A stretch of 64,000 nt of DNA, taken from Arbacia lixula. Lineage: Eukaryota; Echinodermata; Echinoidea; Arbacioida; Arbaciidae. The stretch covers positions 4,494,356 to 4,558,355 of the forward strand of contig OZ022591.1 in NCBI GenBank assembly GCA_963669155.1, in the 5' to 3' direction. The notes beneath the pieces were generated by a model that saw nothing but the letters and a program-made list of their open reading frames with translations, searched no databases and had not been told where the DNA came from. A program made the translations under genes and the position numbers. Of the stretch, positions 58,401 through 64,000 are shown piece by piece (within the stretch, counting starts at the first letter, position 1; each line of letters starts with the position of its first letter).

Positions 58401-61400
58401 CTGTATTGTGTACTTTGTTAATGACTGGCATTTTCTACATACATTATACATGTATATGTACAGTTTTTATTTCTTTAGGAGTGGTGCAACCTCTCTTGGG
58501 ATCCAAGACACCTCCAATGACTCAGGAGACACTACTATCACTCAGAGAAATGCTTTTAATGTTGATGGCTATCACCAATTGCAGCAGTAAATTCAGTAAT
58601 TGTCACTGTTCAGAGATTTGCCGCAGTTTCGGACGTTCGCCGCACCTCTTGGAGCTGCGGCGAAAATTTGCCGCAATTGAGCCAATTATGGCAATTTTTT
58701 CTGCGGCAAAAGTTTTATGAAATTGAAATTTGCCGCTAAATCAAAAATTGCCGCTGAATTTCAAGTTTGCCGCTGATTTTTGAGTTTGCCGCTGCCGTTG
58801 ATGCTTTATGAAATACCACCCTGGTTTGAACGACCTCGTGATATCGATTGTAAGCTGTAATAGTAGTAGTAGTGGTTGCAACAGTAGTGGTAGTAGTTGT
58901 ACATGTAGGTATTAGTATTAGTCGCAGTGGTTATAGTACATGTACATGTACTATAGTACTATTTGTAGCACTAGGGATAGTCCGCCTGAAATTAAGTAGA
59001 TTTTGACGAAAGCAGAAACGTGAAAGAAACATATAAATGAATGTTTGATGATTTGATGATTTTGTGATGTCACGCTCGAGACGCTCTACTATATGTTGTG
59101 TACTAATCTTTTTGAAAGTGTTGATTATATCAACTGGATGTGCATCATATTTCCTTCGCATTTGAAACATCTTTAGAACATGTTGTTACAAACATACCTC
59201 TATGAAACAATAATTATTCCTTCATCAAAGGGCGTGTTTATCAACTCTTTTTTTGGGTAGAATTAAGGTTTCCAAACGCGTTTGAATTTTTTTAAACGCG
59301 TTTAAACAAGTTGATAAACGCAAAGGTGTTTTGATTAGGGGGTTTGTAAAGCTGTTTTGAAACACGCAAATTTGTACGATCCTTAACGCGTTTAAAGAAG
59401 CGAGATAAACACAAAGCTGTTTTGAAACGCGTTTAAACCATGTGTTTTCGGTGACAAGGCCAGTTCTCAACTTGGGCGATCGAGTTGATTAACGCACCGT
59501 ATTTTAAACGCGTTTGGAAACGTGTTTGGAAACGCGTTCGTAAAGGCCTTTGGAAACGCGTTTAAATATCTGAAAAGTTGATAAACACGGCCAAAATTTA
59601 TCGAACAATATAGGAGACAACAAATAAGGGAGTGATACATGATGTCACAAAATTGAAAATTTCATATTCTCTGACGGATGTTTGTTGTCAAACCTTCACT
59701 AATCATATGTTTCTTTTATGTTTCTGCTTTTATTGAAACCAGCTTAACTTCAGAGTGAACTTTCCCTTTAAGTAATAGAAGTACATGTAGAAGTAGAATG
59801 AGGAAGAGGAAAACTTGTGCAAATTTATTGCTATTTTATTTCTGCTTTTATTGTCTCGCCCACCGGAGGTGAAGGCGAGACTAAGGGATCCAAATGGCGT
59901 CCGTCCGTCGTCCGTCCGTCGTCCGTCGTCCATCACAAATGTTAAAGTTTACCTGCAAGACTCTCTTATGATCCATAACTTCACATGGGTTGCTTGGATT
60001 ACAACCTAACTTGGGTCATAGATGCGCTGGGGGTACCTTCATGTTATGGTGGCGTTGGAGGTCACAGGATGAGGTCAAAGGTCATTTGAGGTCATACGTT
60101 AAAGTTTACCTGCAAGACTCTCTTTTGACAAATAACTTCACATAGGTTGCTTGGATTACAACCTAACTTGGGTCATAGATACACTGGGGGTACCTTCATG
60201 TTATGGTGCTGTTGGAGGTCACAGGATAAGGTCAAAGGTCATTTGAGGTCATACGTTAAAGTTTACCTGCAAGACTCTCTTTTGACAAATAACTTCACAT
60301 GGGTTGCTTGGATTACAACCTAACTTGGGTCATAGATGCACTGGGGGTACCTTCATGTTATGGTACCGTTGGAGGTCACAGGATAAGGTCAAAGGTCATT
60401 TGAGGTCATACGTTAAAGTTTACCTGCAAGACTCTCTTTTGACAAATAACTTCACATGGGTTGCTTGGATTACATCCTAACTTGGGTCATAGATGCACTG
60501 GGGGTACCTTCATGTTATGGTGACGTTGGAGGTCACAGGATAAGGTCAAAGGTCATTTGAGGTCATACGTTAAAGTTTACCTGCAAGACTCTCTTTTGAC
60601 AAATAACTTCACATGGGTTGCTTGGATTACAACCTAACTTGGGTCATAGATGCACTGGGGGTACCTACATGTTATGATGCTGTTGGAGGTCACAGGATAA
60701 GGTCAAAGGTCATTTGAGGTCATACGTTAAAGTTTACCTGCAAGACTCTCTTTTGACAAAGAACTTCACATAGGTTGCTTGGATTACAACCTAACTTGGG
60801 TCATAGATGCACTGGGGGTACCTTCATGTTATGGTACCGTTGGAGGTCACAGGATAAGGTCAAAGGTCATTTGAGGTCATACGTTAAAGTTTACTTGCAA
60901 GACTCTCTTATCACACATAACTCATCACATGTTGCTACAATGGCAATCAAACTTGGATGATGGATGCACTGGGGCCACCTGCATGTTATTGTGCTGTAAG
61001 AGGTCACATGATAAGGTCAAAGGTCATTTGAGGTCATACATTAAAGTTTACTTGCAAGACTCTTGGTGAAGGCTTCCTAACTTGTGCACAGAATTGTGTG
61101 AGCATGTGTGAGCATTACTGATGTAGATTTAGGCAAACATTACTCATGCACATTTATGCAAATTTATTCAAAGTCACTATTTTGCACCTGATTTTGATGT
61201 TGTCTGTTTAAAGTTGCTTATTTGTTTGTTTCAGTTTTCTTTTGCGTAGCAACGGAGATCGCGATATTTCTGGTTATTTTCGCAAGTGTGCAAGACACAA
61301 TATTGCTAATGCCTTGTTTGATTTAACCAGAATCACCAGCTGCAAGTGGCACACTCGGAGGCCAACGACCTCAAGAGGCTTCAAACAATCAAAGCACTTC

Positions 61401-61501
61401 GGGTCCTGGAAGCAACAGTGTCTCCCCCATTACCCATGATGCATCATTAGGTGCGTCAGGTGCAGATGATGGGAGAAATGTCTCCGCTGCTATCAAACCA
61501 G
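37257..61501 (+). CDS. TNF-receptor superfamily gene (type I membrane receptor), 3' end uncertain
   Basis: Joined exons 37257-37328, 46628-46779, 48167-48537, 50518-50664, 52089-52253 and 53254-54132 keep phase throughout and code 595 residues before the last splice. Order: signal peptide (1 to about 16); cysteine-rich region (about 25-118) ending in a TNFR-type repeat with C76, C79, C91, C94, C97, C100, C110 and C118; Thr/Pro stalk (about 122-198, including 15 consecutive Thr); membrane helix about 210-232; cytoplasmic tail from about 233 rich in Gly, Ser, Pro and Thr. The tail holds HHPEEED, which fits the loose TRAF2 consensus, and EPVYAKV, a possible phosphotyrosine site. No death domain is visible. 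It should bind a TNF-like ligand and signal through adaptors, which is inference. Three downstream exons also accept phase 1 (56416, 57994, 61331), so the C-terminus may vary or lie beyond the window. Confidence 0.8.
37370..37623. repeat. Minisatellite with CCCATGGGACTGAGACTG units, left part
   Basis: Imperfect units containing CCAAACTATGAAAACCC, ATTGGTGT, ACATGTGTGTGCCCATGGG and GAGACTGTTAATAT. It resumes at 38155-38370 after a transposon insertion. Confidence 0.75.
37628..38147 (-). mobile_element. TTAA-target MITE, copy 1 (520 bp)
   Basis: Termini AGATTGTCCGTCACCTTTT and the inverted GGGGCGGGCTGTCT. Left flank TTAA, right flank TTTA (one mismatch). The same element, inverted, is at 42827-43347. 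It splits a minisatellite. Confidence 0.8.
38155..38370. repeat. Minisatellite, right part
   Basis: Continues the unit CCTCCCAGTACCAAACTATG interrupted at 37628. Confidence 0.75.
38502..38968. repeat. Foldback MITE family A, copy 4
   Basis: Left end AAAGAGATAGTCCATAGCAC and AAAGCAGAAACGTGAAAGAAA; the right end is eroded after TTTCTGGTTTTATT. TNFR intron 1. Confidence 0.75.
39595..40983 (+). mobile_element. CAGGGCTCTACAAA-ended element, copy 1 (1389 bp)
   Basis: CAGGGCTCTACAAAAT at the left and GGTTTGTAGAGCCCTG at the right, flanked by CAATTT direct repeats (39589-39594, 40984-40989). Both ends carry GGGCAAGC/GCTTGCCC hairpins. No transposase frame. The CAGGG terminus with short duplications is hAT-like. 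Confidence 0.85.
41225..41604. repeat. Palindromic TTAA-flanked MITE, copy 1
   Basis: GGGCATATACTGTACTGGGA mirrored by CTAGTACAGTATACTTCC with TTTAA on each side. A second copy lies at 51185. Confidence 0.8.
41858..43767 (-). mobile_element. CAGGGCTCTACAAA-ended element, copy 2 (1910 bp with nested insert)
   Basis: The same family as 39595-40983 in the opposite orientation, with its own CATGG duplications (41853-41857, 43768-43772). Without the nested insertion at 42827 it is 1385 bases, matching the other copy. Confidence 0.88.
42827..43347 (+). mobile_element. TTAA-target MITE, copy 2 (521 bp)
   Basis: AGACAGCCAGTCCCTTTTT to GGGACTGACAATCT, flanked on both sides by TTAA. The equivalent site in the 39.6-kb element is empty and has a single TTAA, which proves the insertion. 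Confidence 0.92.
43773..46010. other. TNFR intron 1, no further feature recognised
   Basis: AT-rich intron sequence with several ACATGTAC words; open frames (44103-44417, 44973-45218) have no motifs or phase-compatible splice sites. Confidence 0.45.
46011..46185. repeat. MITE family B, copy 3
   Basis: GGCTGTGAGGTGCATGGACA and CCCAGTCTGTTAACAACTA mirrored by TAGTTGTTAACAGACTGGG; TGACGTCA at 46102-46109. Confidence 0.85.
46197..46419. repeat. 220-bp near-perfect hairpin
   Basis: CTCAAAGGAATTGG and GCCACAGTTGTAAACCGC are mirrored by GCGGTTTACAACTGTGGC and CCAATTCCTTTGAG; the loop near 46305 is about 30 bases. Ends 208 bases before the second TNFR exon. Confidence 0.9.
46628..46779 (+). CDS. 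TNFR exon: first cysteine-rich segment
   Basis: Codes residues 25-74, from DSCEVDALDRYEEEC to PPNSHSD; five Cys. Acceptor CACTTTACAG, donor CAT/GTACGT. The split Met75 is completed by the next exon. Confidence 0.82.
46935..47095. repeat. Dispersed repeat C, copy 3
   Basis: CATTCCCAATTACACACCCC, CCGCTGTTTGCTC, AATAATGCTCAAATGACG and TTTGGTACTC match copies at 13105 and 28815 in order. Confidence 0.5.
47096..48166. other. TNFR intron 2 remainder
   Basis: AT-rich, with G runs at 47340-47362 and 48040, a C run near 48098 and a TATA run near 47666. No gene recognised. Confidence 0.5.
48167..48537 (+). CDS. TNFR exon: cysteine-rich repeat and Thr/Pro stalk
   Basis: CNNCPRHTFRDNYNKCPSC then LPCSQCQAG and DQDIVC, typical TNFR spacing, followed by a Thr/Pro-rich stalk. 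An (ACC)14-ACA tract codes 15 Thr, a likely heavily O-glycosylated and length-variable segment. Donor CAG/GTAGGT, phase 1. Confidence 0.88.
48900..49059. repeat. MITE with GGGCCCT-TTGCATAAAA ends, copy 2
   Basis: GGCCCACGTTGCATAAAAG and the inverted TTTTATGCAATAGGGCCCT; internal ATTAATGGTAACTACCATGG palindromes. TNFR intron 3. Confidence 0.8.
49060..50517. other. TNFR intron 3 remainder
   Basis: Two similar blocks (about 49100-49210 and 49610-49720) share GCCATCTATTTTGTTG and ATGCATAGTCCCA, and an inverted match ATGGGACTATGCATTGTG lies at 48734, so a further degraded element is probable. No gene recognised. Confidence 0.45.
50518..50664 (+). CDS. TNFR exon: transmembrane helix
   Basis: Codes GVESVGSAWGT, a 23-residue hydrophobic helix (LYIVLIIVVIIL onwards) and a basic juxtamembrane segment HRHTREQLR, giving type I orientation. 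Acceptor TGCTCAG, donor GTG/GTAACT, phase 1 at both ends. Confidence 0.85.
50935..51745. mobile_element. piggyBac-like non-autonomous element (811 bp)
   Basis: TTAA at 50931-50934 and 51746-51749 flank termini CCCTATATAGCC and the inverted GGTCTAGAAAGGG; inner GGGGGGCAAAAACAGCCCC matches the inverted GGGGCTGTTTTTGCCCCCC. CCCT-type ends at TTAA are the piggyBac pattern. No transposase. Confidence 0.8.
51185..51445. repeat. Palindromic TTAA-flanked MITE, copy 2 (nested)
   Basis: TTAAAGGGCATATACTGTACT at the left; palindromic centre CAAAATGTTTGGCCCGAACA; the right end is eroded. Nested in the piggyBac-like element and the same family as 41225-41604. Confidence 0.75.
52089..52253 (+). CDS. TNFR exon: cytoplasmic segment 1
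   Basis: Codes residues 248-302, DFVKHFQLQPSNG to DGHHPEEE, with CSSCSGAD in the middle. Acceptor TTTCCCCCACAG; donor AAG/GTCAGG. Phase 1 at both ends. Lies just before a (GTA)n tract. Confidence 0.75.
52315..52425. repeat. (GTA)n trinucleotide tract
   Basis: About 30 GTA units in TNFR intron 5, 60 bases after the exon donor. The Val, Ser or Tyr homopolymer frames are artefacts. Confidence 0.95.
52426..53253. other. TNFR intron 5 remainder
   Basis: GA/GTA-rich at first, then AT-rich. A small inverted pair ATAGGACAAG / CTTGTCCTAT lies near 53125 and 53195. No gene. Confidence 0.45.
53254..54132 (+). CDS. TNFR exon: long cytoplasmic segment
   Basis: Codes residues 303-595, low-complexity and rich in Gly, Ser, Pro, Thr and Asp, with EPVYAKVRK near its start and an acidic GDEEEP near the end. 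Acceptor CATCCCCAG; donor GCAG/GTACGC, phase 1. If unspliced it reads on for 19 codons to TAG at 54189-54191. Confidence 0.78.
54192..55186. other. TNFR intron 6, first part
   Basis: No gene. Three AAAACGCA/AAAACATGC words with TTCCCAATC near 55000-55080 suggest a short degenerate repeat. Confidence 0.4.
55423..55575. repeat. Imperfect direct repeat
   Basis: GCGTAATAACGTGTGTTTTC and GGGTTTTGGTTTTGCGATGC recur about 94 bases later with three or four changes. Confidence 0.8.
56060..56232. repeat. Fragment of the CAGGGCTCTACAAA-element family
   Basis: GACTAGTCACGGGTGGCTAG, GTCCCGGGGCTA and AAATCACCTTTTTTGGACGA match the interior of the elements at 39595 and 41858. Confidence 0.75.
56416..56551 (+). 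CDS. Candidate short terminal exon of the TNFR gene
   Basis: Acceptor TTATTTCAG; joined to the 54132 donor it codes DDAALEAT and stops at 56439-56441. The rest, to donor AAAG/GTAAAG, would be 3' UTR followed by further introns, which is unusual and could make this a decay-targeted isoform. Confidence 0.45.
57210..57283 (+). CDS. Candidate small exon, unplaced
   Basis: Acceptor TTCTTCTTTCAG, donor CATG/GTAACT; the open frame reads ARLKLDGVLFLAAVCDEDVH. It enters at phase 2, which does not fit the 54132 donor, but leaves in phase 1, which fits the 57994 exon. May be untranslated or spurious. Confidence 0.25.
57494..57706. repeat. MITE family B, copy 4
   Basis: AGCCTAGGTACTAGGCTGTG and GTCTGTTAACAACTGTCTGG, mirrored by GTTGTTAACAGACTG and AGCCTAGTACCTAG. 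The CRE is changed to TGACGTAA. Confidence 0.8.
57994..58093 (+). CDS. Candidate alternative 3' exon of the TNFR gene (a)
   Basis: Phase 1 acceptor (GAATAG) continues the receptor frame as GAAWIMASLTQGSLQQMAAA and on to VNTLE; donor AAAG/GTGACC leaves phase 2 into the exon at 58479. Confidence 0.5.
58479..58590 (+). CDS. Candidate alternative 3' exon of the TNFR gene (b), with stop
   Basis: Phase 2 entry; codes RSGATSLGIQDTSNDSGDT then TITQRNAFNVDGYHQLQQ and TAA at 58588-58590. It would give one complete receptor C-terminus. The TITQRNAFNVDG stretch is the most distinctive sequence in the tail. Confidence 0.5.
58973..59770. repeat. Foldback MITE family A, copy 5
   Basis: AGGGATAGTCCGCCTGAAAT at the left and the inverted TTCAGAGTGAACTTTCCCTTT at the right, interrupted by the 363-bp element at 59230. 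Confidence 0.8.
59230..59592. repeat. MITE with GTGTTTATCAACT ends, rich in AAACGCGTTT
   Basis: GGCGTGTTTATCAACT at the left and AGTTGATAAACACGGCC at the right. Inside are seven ACGCGT cores, five in the perfect palindrome AAACGCGTTT. Confidence 0.85.
59857..61240 (+). mobile_element. Pearl-like tandem-repeat element with exact 157-bp core
   Basis: Begins with a TCTCGCCCACCGG...GAAGGCGAGA hairpin, then GTCC/GTC microsatellite (59897-59929), then core repeats starting GTTAAAGTTTACCTGCAAGA at 59941, 60098, 60255, 60412, 60569, 60726, 60883 and 61040. Every interval is 157 bases, with substitutions but no indels. The right end is not defined. No protein is encoded. Each full unit contains AGGTCA half-sites (60072, 60229, 60386, 60543, 60700, 60857, 61014). 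Confidence 0.85.
61331..61501 (+). CDS. Candidate further TNFR exon, phase 1 to phase 1
   Basis: Acceptor TTTAACCAG; codes ESPAASGTLGGQRPQEASNN and on to NVSAAIKPG, similar in composition to the long cytoplasmic exon. Donor CCAG/GTGACC is phase 1, so the gene could continue beyond the window; unspliced, it stops at 61522-61524. Confidence 0.5.
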
Positions 61502-61916
61502 GTGACCAGTCCCTTCACTATTAGCCTTTGGTCGAGTCCTCGCTCGCCGAACAAGGTTTGAAAAAAGACTAAAGCAGTGTGCGTTTATGGTAGTGATCGC
61601 GCGAGCGAGCTGCCTTGGCAGCGAGGCCTTTGCTAACTTGAAAAGCTCATTATATATTTGCATATGTACGAGGGTATTACATATGCAGCAGCTATTGACG
61701 ATCGCGACCAATCATAATTGTTTTCATCGTGATGTTTAATGTAGATTCGTTCATTGTATAGTGGGGGTGTTGTTATTCTAATGTACTTAAAAATCAATGA
61801 ATTCTGGTACAAATTTCAATAAAACATAAATTTATTACATAAATATATTTAAAGTATGACTAACGTATTCATAATTTTGTTATCTAGATAACTTTCGAAA
61901 AAAATATTCTCCCTAG

Positions 61917-63393
61917 TTTTTATGCCTCCGCCACGAAGTGGCCGGAGGCATTATGTTTTCGGGTTGTCCGTCCGTCCGTCCGTCCGTCCGTCCGTCCGTC
62001 CGTACGTACGTCCGTCCGTCTGTACGTCCGTCCGTCCGTCCCGAATCCGTTTAGGCAATATCTTGAGAACTGTCAAGCAGATTTGCTTCAAACTTGGTAC
62101 ATGTATGTATTGCATAAAACTAATGAAGTGTGTAAAATTGGGGTCAAATCTGATTGAGGTCAAAGGTCAAAGGTCAATGAACTTTGTAAAAATTGCCCAA
62201 AAATGACCTTTTCCACAATAAATCCAAATCCAAGGATGCAATTCTCATTAAACATTATACAAATATGGATCACTACTTGAGGATAGACTGGTGATATTTT
62301 TGGTAAAATTCCTGAAGGTCAGAGGTCAAAGGTCAATGAAATTTGTGAAAAATTGTCAAAAATTGACCTTTTTCACAGTAAATCCAAATCCAAGGATGCA
62401 ATTCTCATTAAACATCGTACAATGATAGATCACTACTTGGGGATAGACTGGTGACATTTTTGGTAAAATTCCTGAAAGTTCAGAGGTCAAAGGTTAATGA
62501 ACTTTGCCAAAATTGGCTAGAAATTGCCCCAAACTTAAATTTTTCACAATAAATCCAAATCCAATGGTGCAATTCCTACCAAACATAGTGAAACGAAGGA
62601 TCATTACTTGGGGGTAGACTGGTGACATTGTTGGTGAAATTCCTGGAAGGTCAGAGGTCAAAGGTCAATGAACTTTGCAAAAATTGATATTTTTCACAAT
62701 AAACCGAAATCCAAATCCAATGTCACAATTCTAACTAAACATGGTACAGAGATGTATCACTTCATGGAGGTAGACTGGTGAAAGTTTAGGTAAAACTCCT
62801 GAGAGTTCAAAGGTCAAAAGTCAATGAACTCTGCCAAAAATTAGCTAAAAATTGCCCCCAAAGTGATAATTTCCAAAATATATCCAAATCCAATGGAGCA
62901 ATACCAACCTAACATGGTGCAAAGATGGATCACTAGACTGATGACATTTTTGGTGAAATTTCTTAAAGGTCACGGATCAAAGGTCAATGAACTTTGCCAA
63001 AATTGGCTAAAAATTGCCCCCAAATAGATATTTTTCACATTAAATCCAATACTAATGATTCAATTCAAACCAAACATAGTATAGAGATGTATCACTTCAT
63101 AGAGGTAGACTGGTGAAGTTTGGGTAAAATTCCTGAAAGGTCAAAGGTCAATAAACTTCACCCAAAATTGGCTAATTTTAAACAAACTTGATGCAAGGAT
63201 GGATTTAGACAGACTGGCTAGATTGGAAGTCAATGAATATTGCCAAACTTAGCTAAACTTGAAAAAAGAAAATGTGATACTTTCATTTCACATAGAAGCA
63301 ATGGTACATTGCCCACCAAACATACACATTTTCTGAGAATAGCAAAGAGGCGGAGGCATATTCATCGACTGCGTGGCAGTCGAATTGCTCTAG
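61917..63393 (+). mobile_element. Pearl/HINE-like tandem-repeat element, copy 2
   Basis: The same family as 14576-15884, reversed: GCCTCCGCCAC hairpin cap, (CCGT)n at 61968-62040, then several core repeats of about 150-175 bases with AATCCAAATCCAA and AGACTGGTGACATTTTTGG, closing with a CGACTGCGTGGCAGTCG hairpin. Perfect one-base-spaced AGGTCA triplets at 62157, 62316 and 62648. Confidence 0.82.
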
Positions 63394-63561
63394 TTCCTTC
63401 TACCCTGCGTATAATGAATCACTTCAATTGATGTACAGAGCAGCGCGACTGCGAGTAGTACCTCCCGCAGAAGTCTGGCCAGTTTCGCCAGGGAATGCCG
63501 ATGGGATTTGTGTGCTTGCAGCACTGGCAGCGACAGTGGCTGTGCGTACTAAGTCCTTGCT

Positions 63562-63789
63562 TCAAAAAATTGCAGATTTGCCATAGCCAGTTGGAAGATT
63601 GACAAAAACATCTTCACCTTTCAATGCTGATCGTATAGCTTTCGTCTGCAAATTCTTAATATTTGACAATTTTAACCTTCCAGCTGCATATTCAATGCTT
63701 TTTGATACGATGTCTTCTTCGAATTCGCCGCCAGCCATGTTCGTTTTTCGAGCGAGCAAAGATGATCGATCAATCAAGGCTGAATTCAT
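63562..63789 (-). pseudogene. RecQ-like helicase N-terminal fragment
   Basis: The 75-codon frame has LSNIKNLQTKAIRSALKGED followed by VFVNLPTGYGKSAIF, the Q-type and Walker A motifs of RecQ-family helicases, then stops (TGA at 63562-63564) where the family continues with motif Ia. No donor splice site is evident before the stop. Downstream on the same strand, near 63560-63440, another frame reads HCRCQCCKHTN and NWPDFCGRYYSQSRC, a Cys-rich stretch I cannot name. Likely a decayed gene or transposon-carried fragment; an exon of a real gene running toward lower coordinates cannot be excluded. Confidence 0.55.
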
Positions 63790-64000
63790 GCATATTCATG
63801 ATTTTACTCCAATAGTCTACTCTGATTGGTTTATTGGATTAGAAGGTGTGGTTTGGCTGGCTTTCTGGCGAAGCTACTTTGCATCTCATTATCTACCGAT
63901 TTGGTAGCGGACGTATAATACGAAACAAAAGAATTAAACTGCAAGTTCGTAAAGGCCTCGGCGCTGAAGCGCCTCGCATGATAGTCTTATGTATGTAGAC
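63790..64000. other. Upstream flank of the RecQ-like fragment
   Basis: Non-coding; contains GGCCTCGGCGCTGAAGCGCC, a GC-rich inverted repeat at about 63955-63976. Nothing else recognised. Confidence 0.35.

Larger units (their letters stand above)
55187..58823. repeat. Pair of inverted 18-bp ends bracketing 3.6 kb
   Basis: GGGTGGTATTTCATAAAG (from 55190) is exactly inverted as CTTTATGAAATACCACCC (to 58821). Sequence near each end is rich in GGCAA/TTGCC words (ATTATGGCAATT). Either one large element or two separate MITEs each with one clear end. Confidence 0.4.

Overview
This is eukaryotic, intron-rich, AT-leaning DNA crowded with short inverted-repeat transposons, foldbacks and microsatellites. 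The gene content (a PLAT-lipoxygenase and a TNF-receptor family gene) and the repeat style (TTCG/CCGAA minisatellites, many small terminal-inverted-repeat elements, caps that read GCCTCCGCC...GGCGGAGGC) suggest a marine deuterostome invertebrate, most likely a sea urchin or other echinoderm. That assignment is inference; no species marker gene is present.

Layout. 1-3.6 kb: non-coding, with a complex TG/CA repeat block. 3.6-8.1 kb: an L1/Tx1-type LINE with an uninterrupted 1245-codon endonuclease/reverse transcriptase ORF and a G-quadruplex-prone 3' UTR. 11.1-26.9 kb, minus strand: a complete 12-exon lipoxygenase gene. I could join all twelve exons in phase to 673 codons plus stop, with iron ligands and C-terminal Ile present. 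Its introns hold nested transposons. 26.9-37.2 kb: a roughly 10 kb head-to-head intergenic region containing many foldback elements. From 37.26 kb to at least 54.1 kb, plus strand: a TNF-receptor superfamily gene (signal peptide, cysteine-rich region, Thr/Pro stalk with a 15-Thr run, one membrane helix, long low-complexity tail). Phase-compatible candidate 3' exons run to 61.5 kb, so the gene may continue past the window. 59.9-63.4 kb: two tandem-repeat mobile elements. 63.56-63.79 kb, minus strand: a broken RecQ-like helicase fragment.

How the genes relate. The two host genes are divergently oriented and both have plausible roles in immunity or inflammation (lipid mediator synthesis; cytokine-type receptor), but nothing in the sequence shows that they are co-regulated.

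The most unusual signal is in the repeats. Two different families with the same architecture (hairpin cap, GTCC/ACGG microsatellite, tandem core repeats) carry arrays of perfect nuclear-receptor direct repeats (AGGTCA half-sites spaced by 1 and by 4 bases). One array has an exact 157-bp period over seven steps with no indel. Other families carry perfect cAMP-response palindromes (TGACGTCA). The window therefore looks like a dense store of transposon-borne, vertebrate-consensus transcription factor sites around two immune-type genes.
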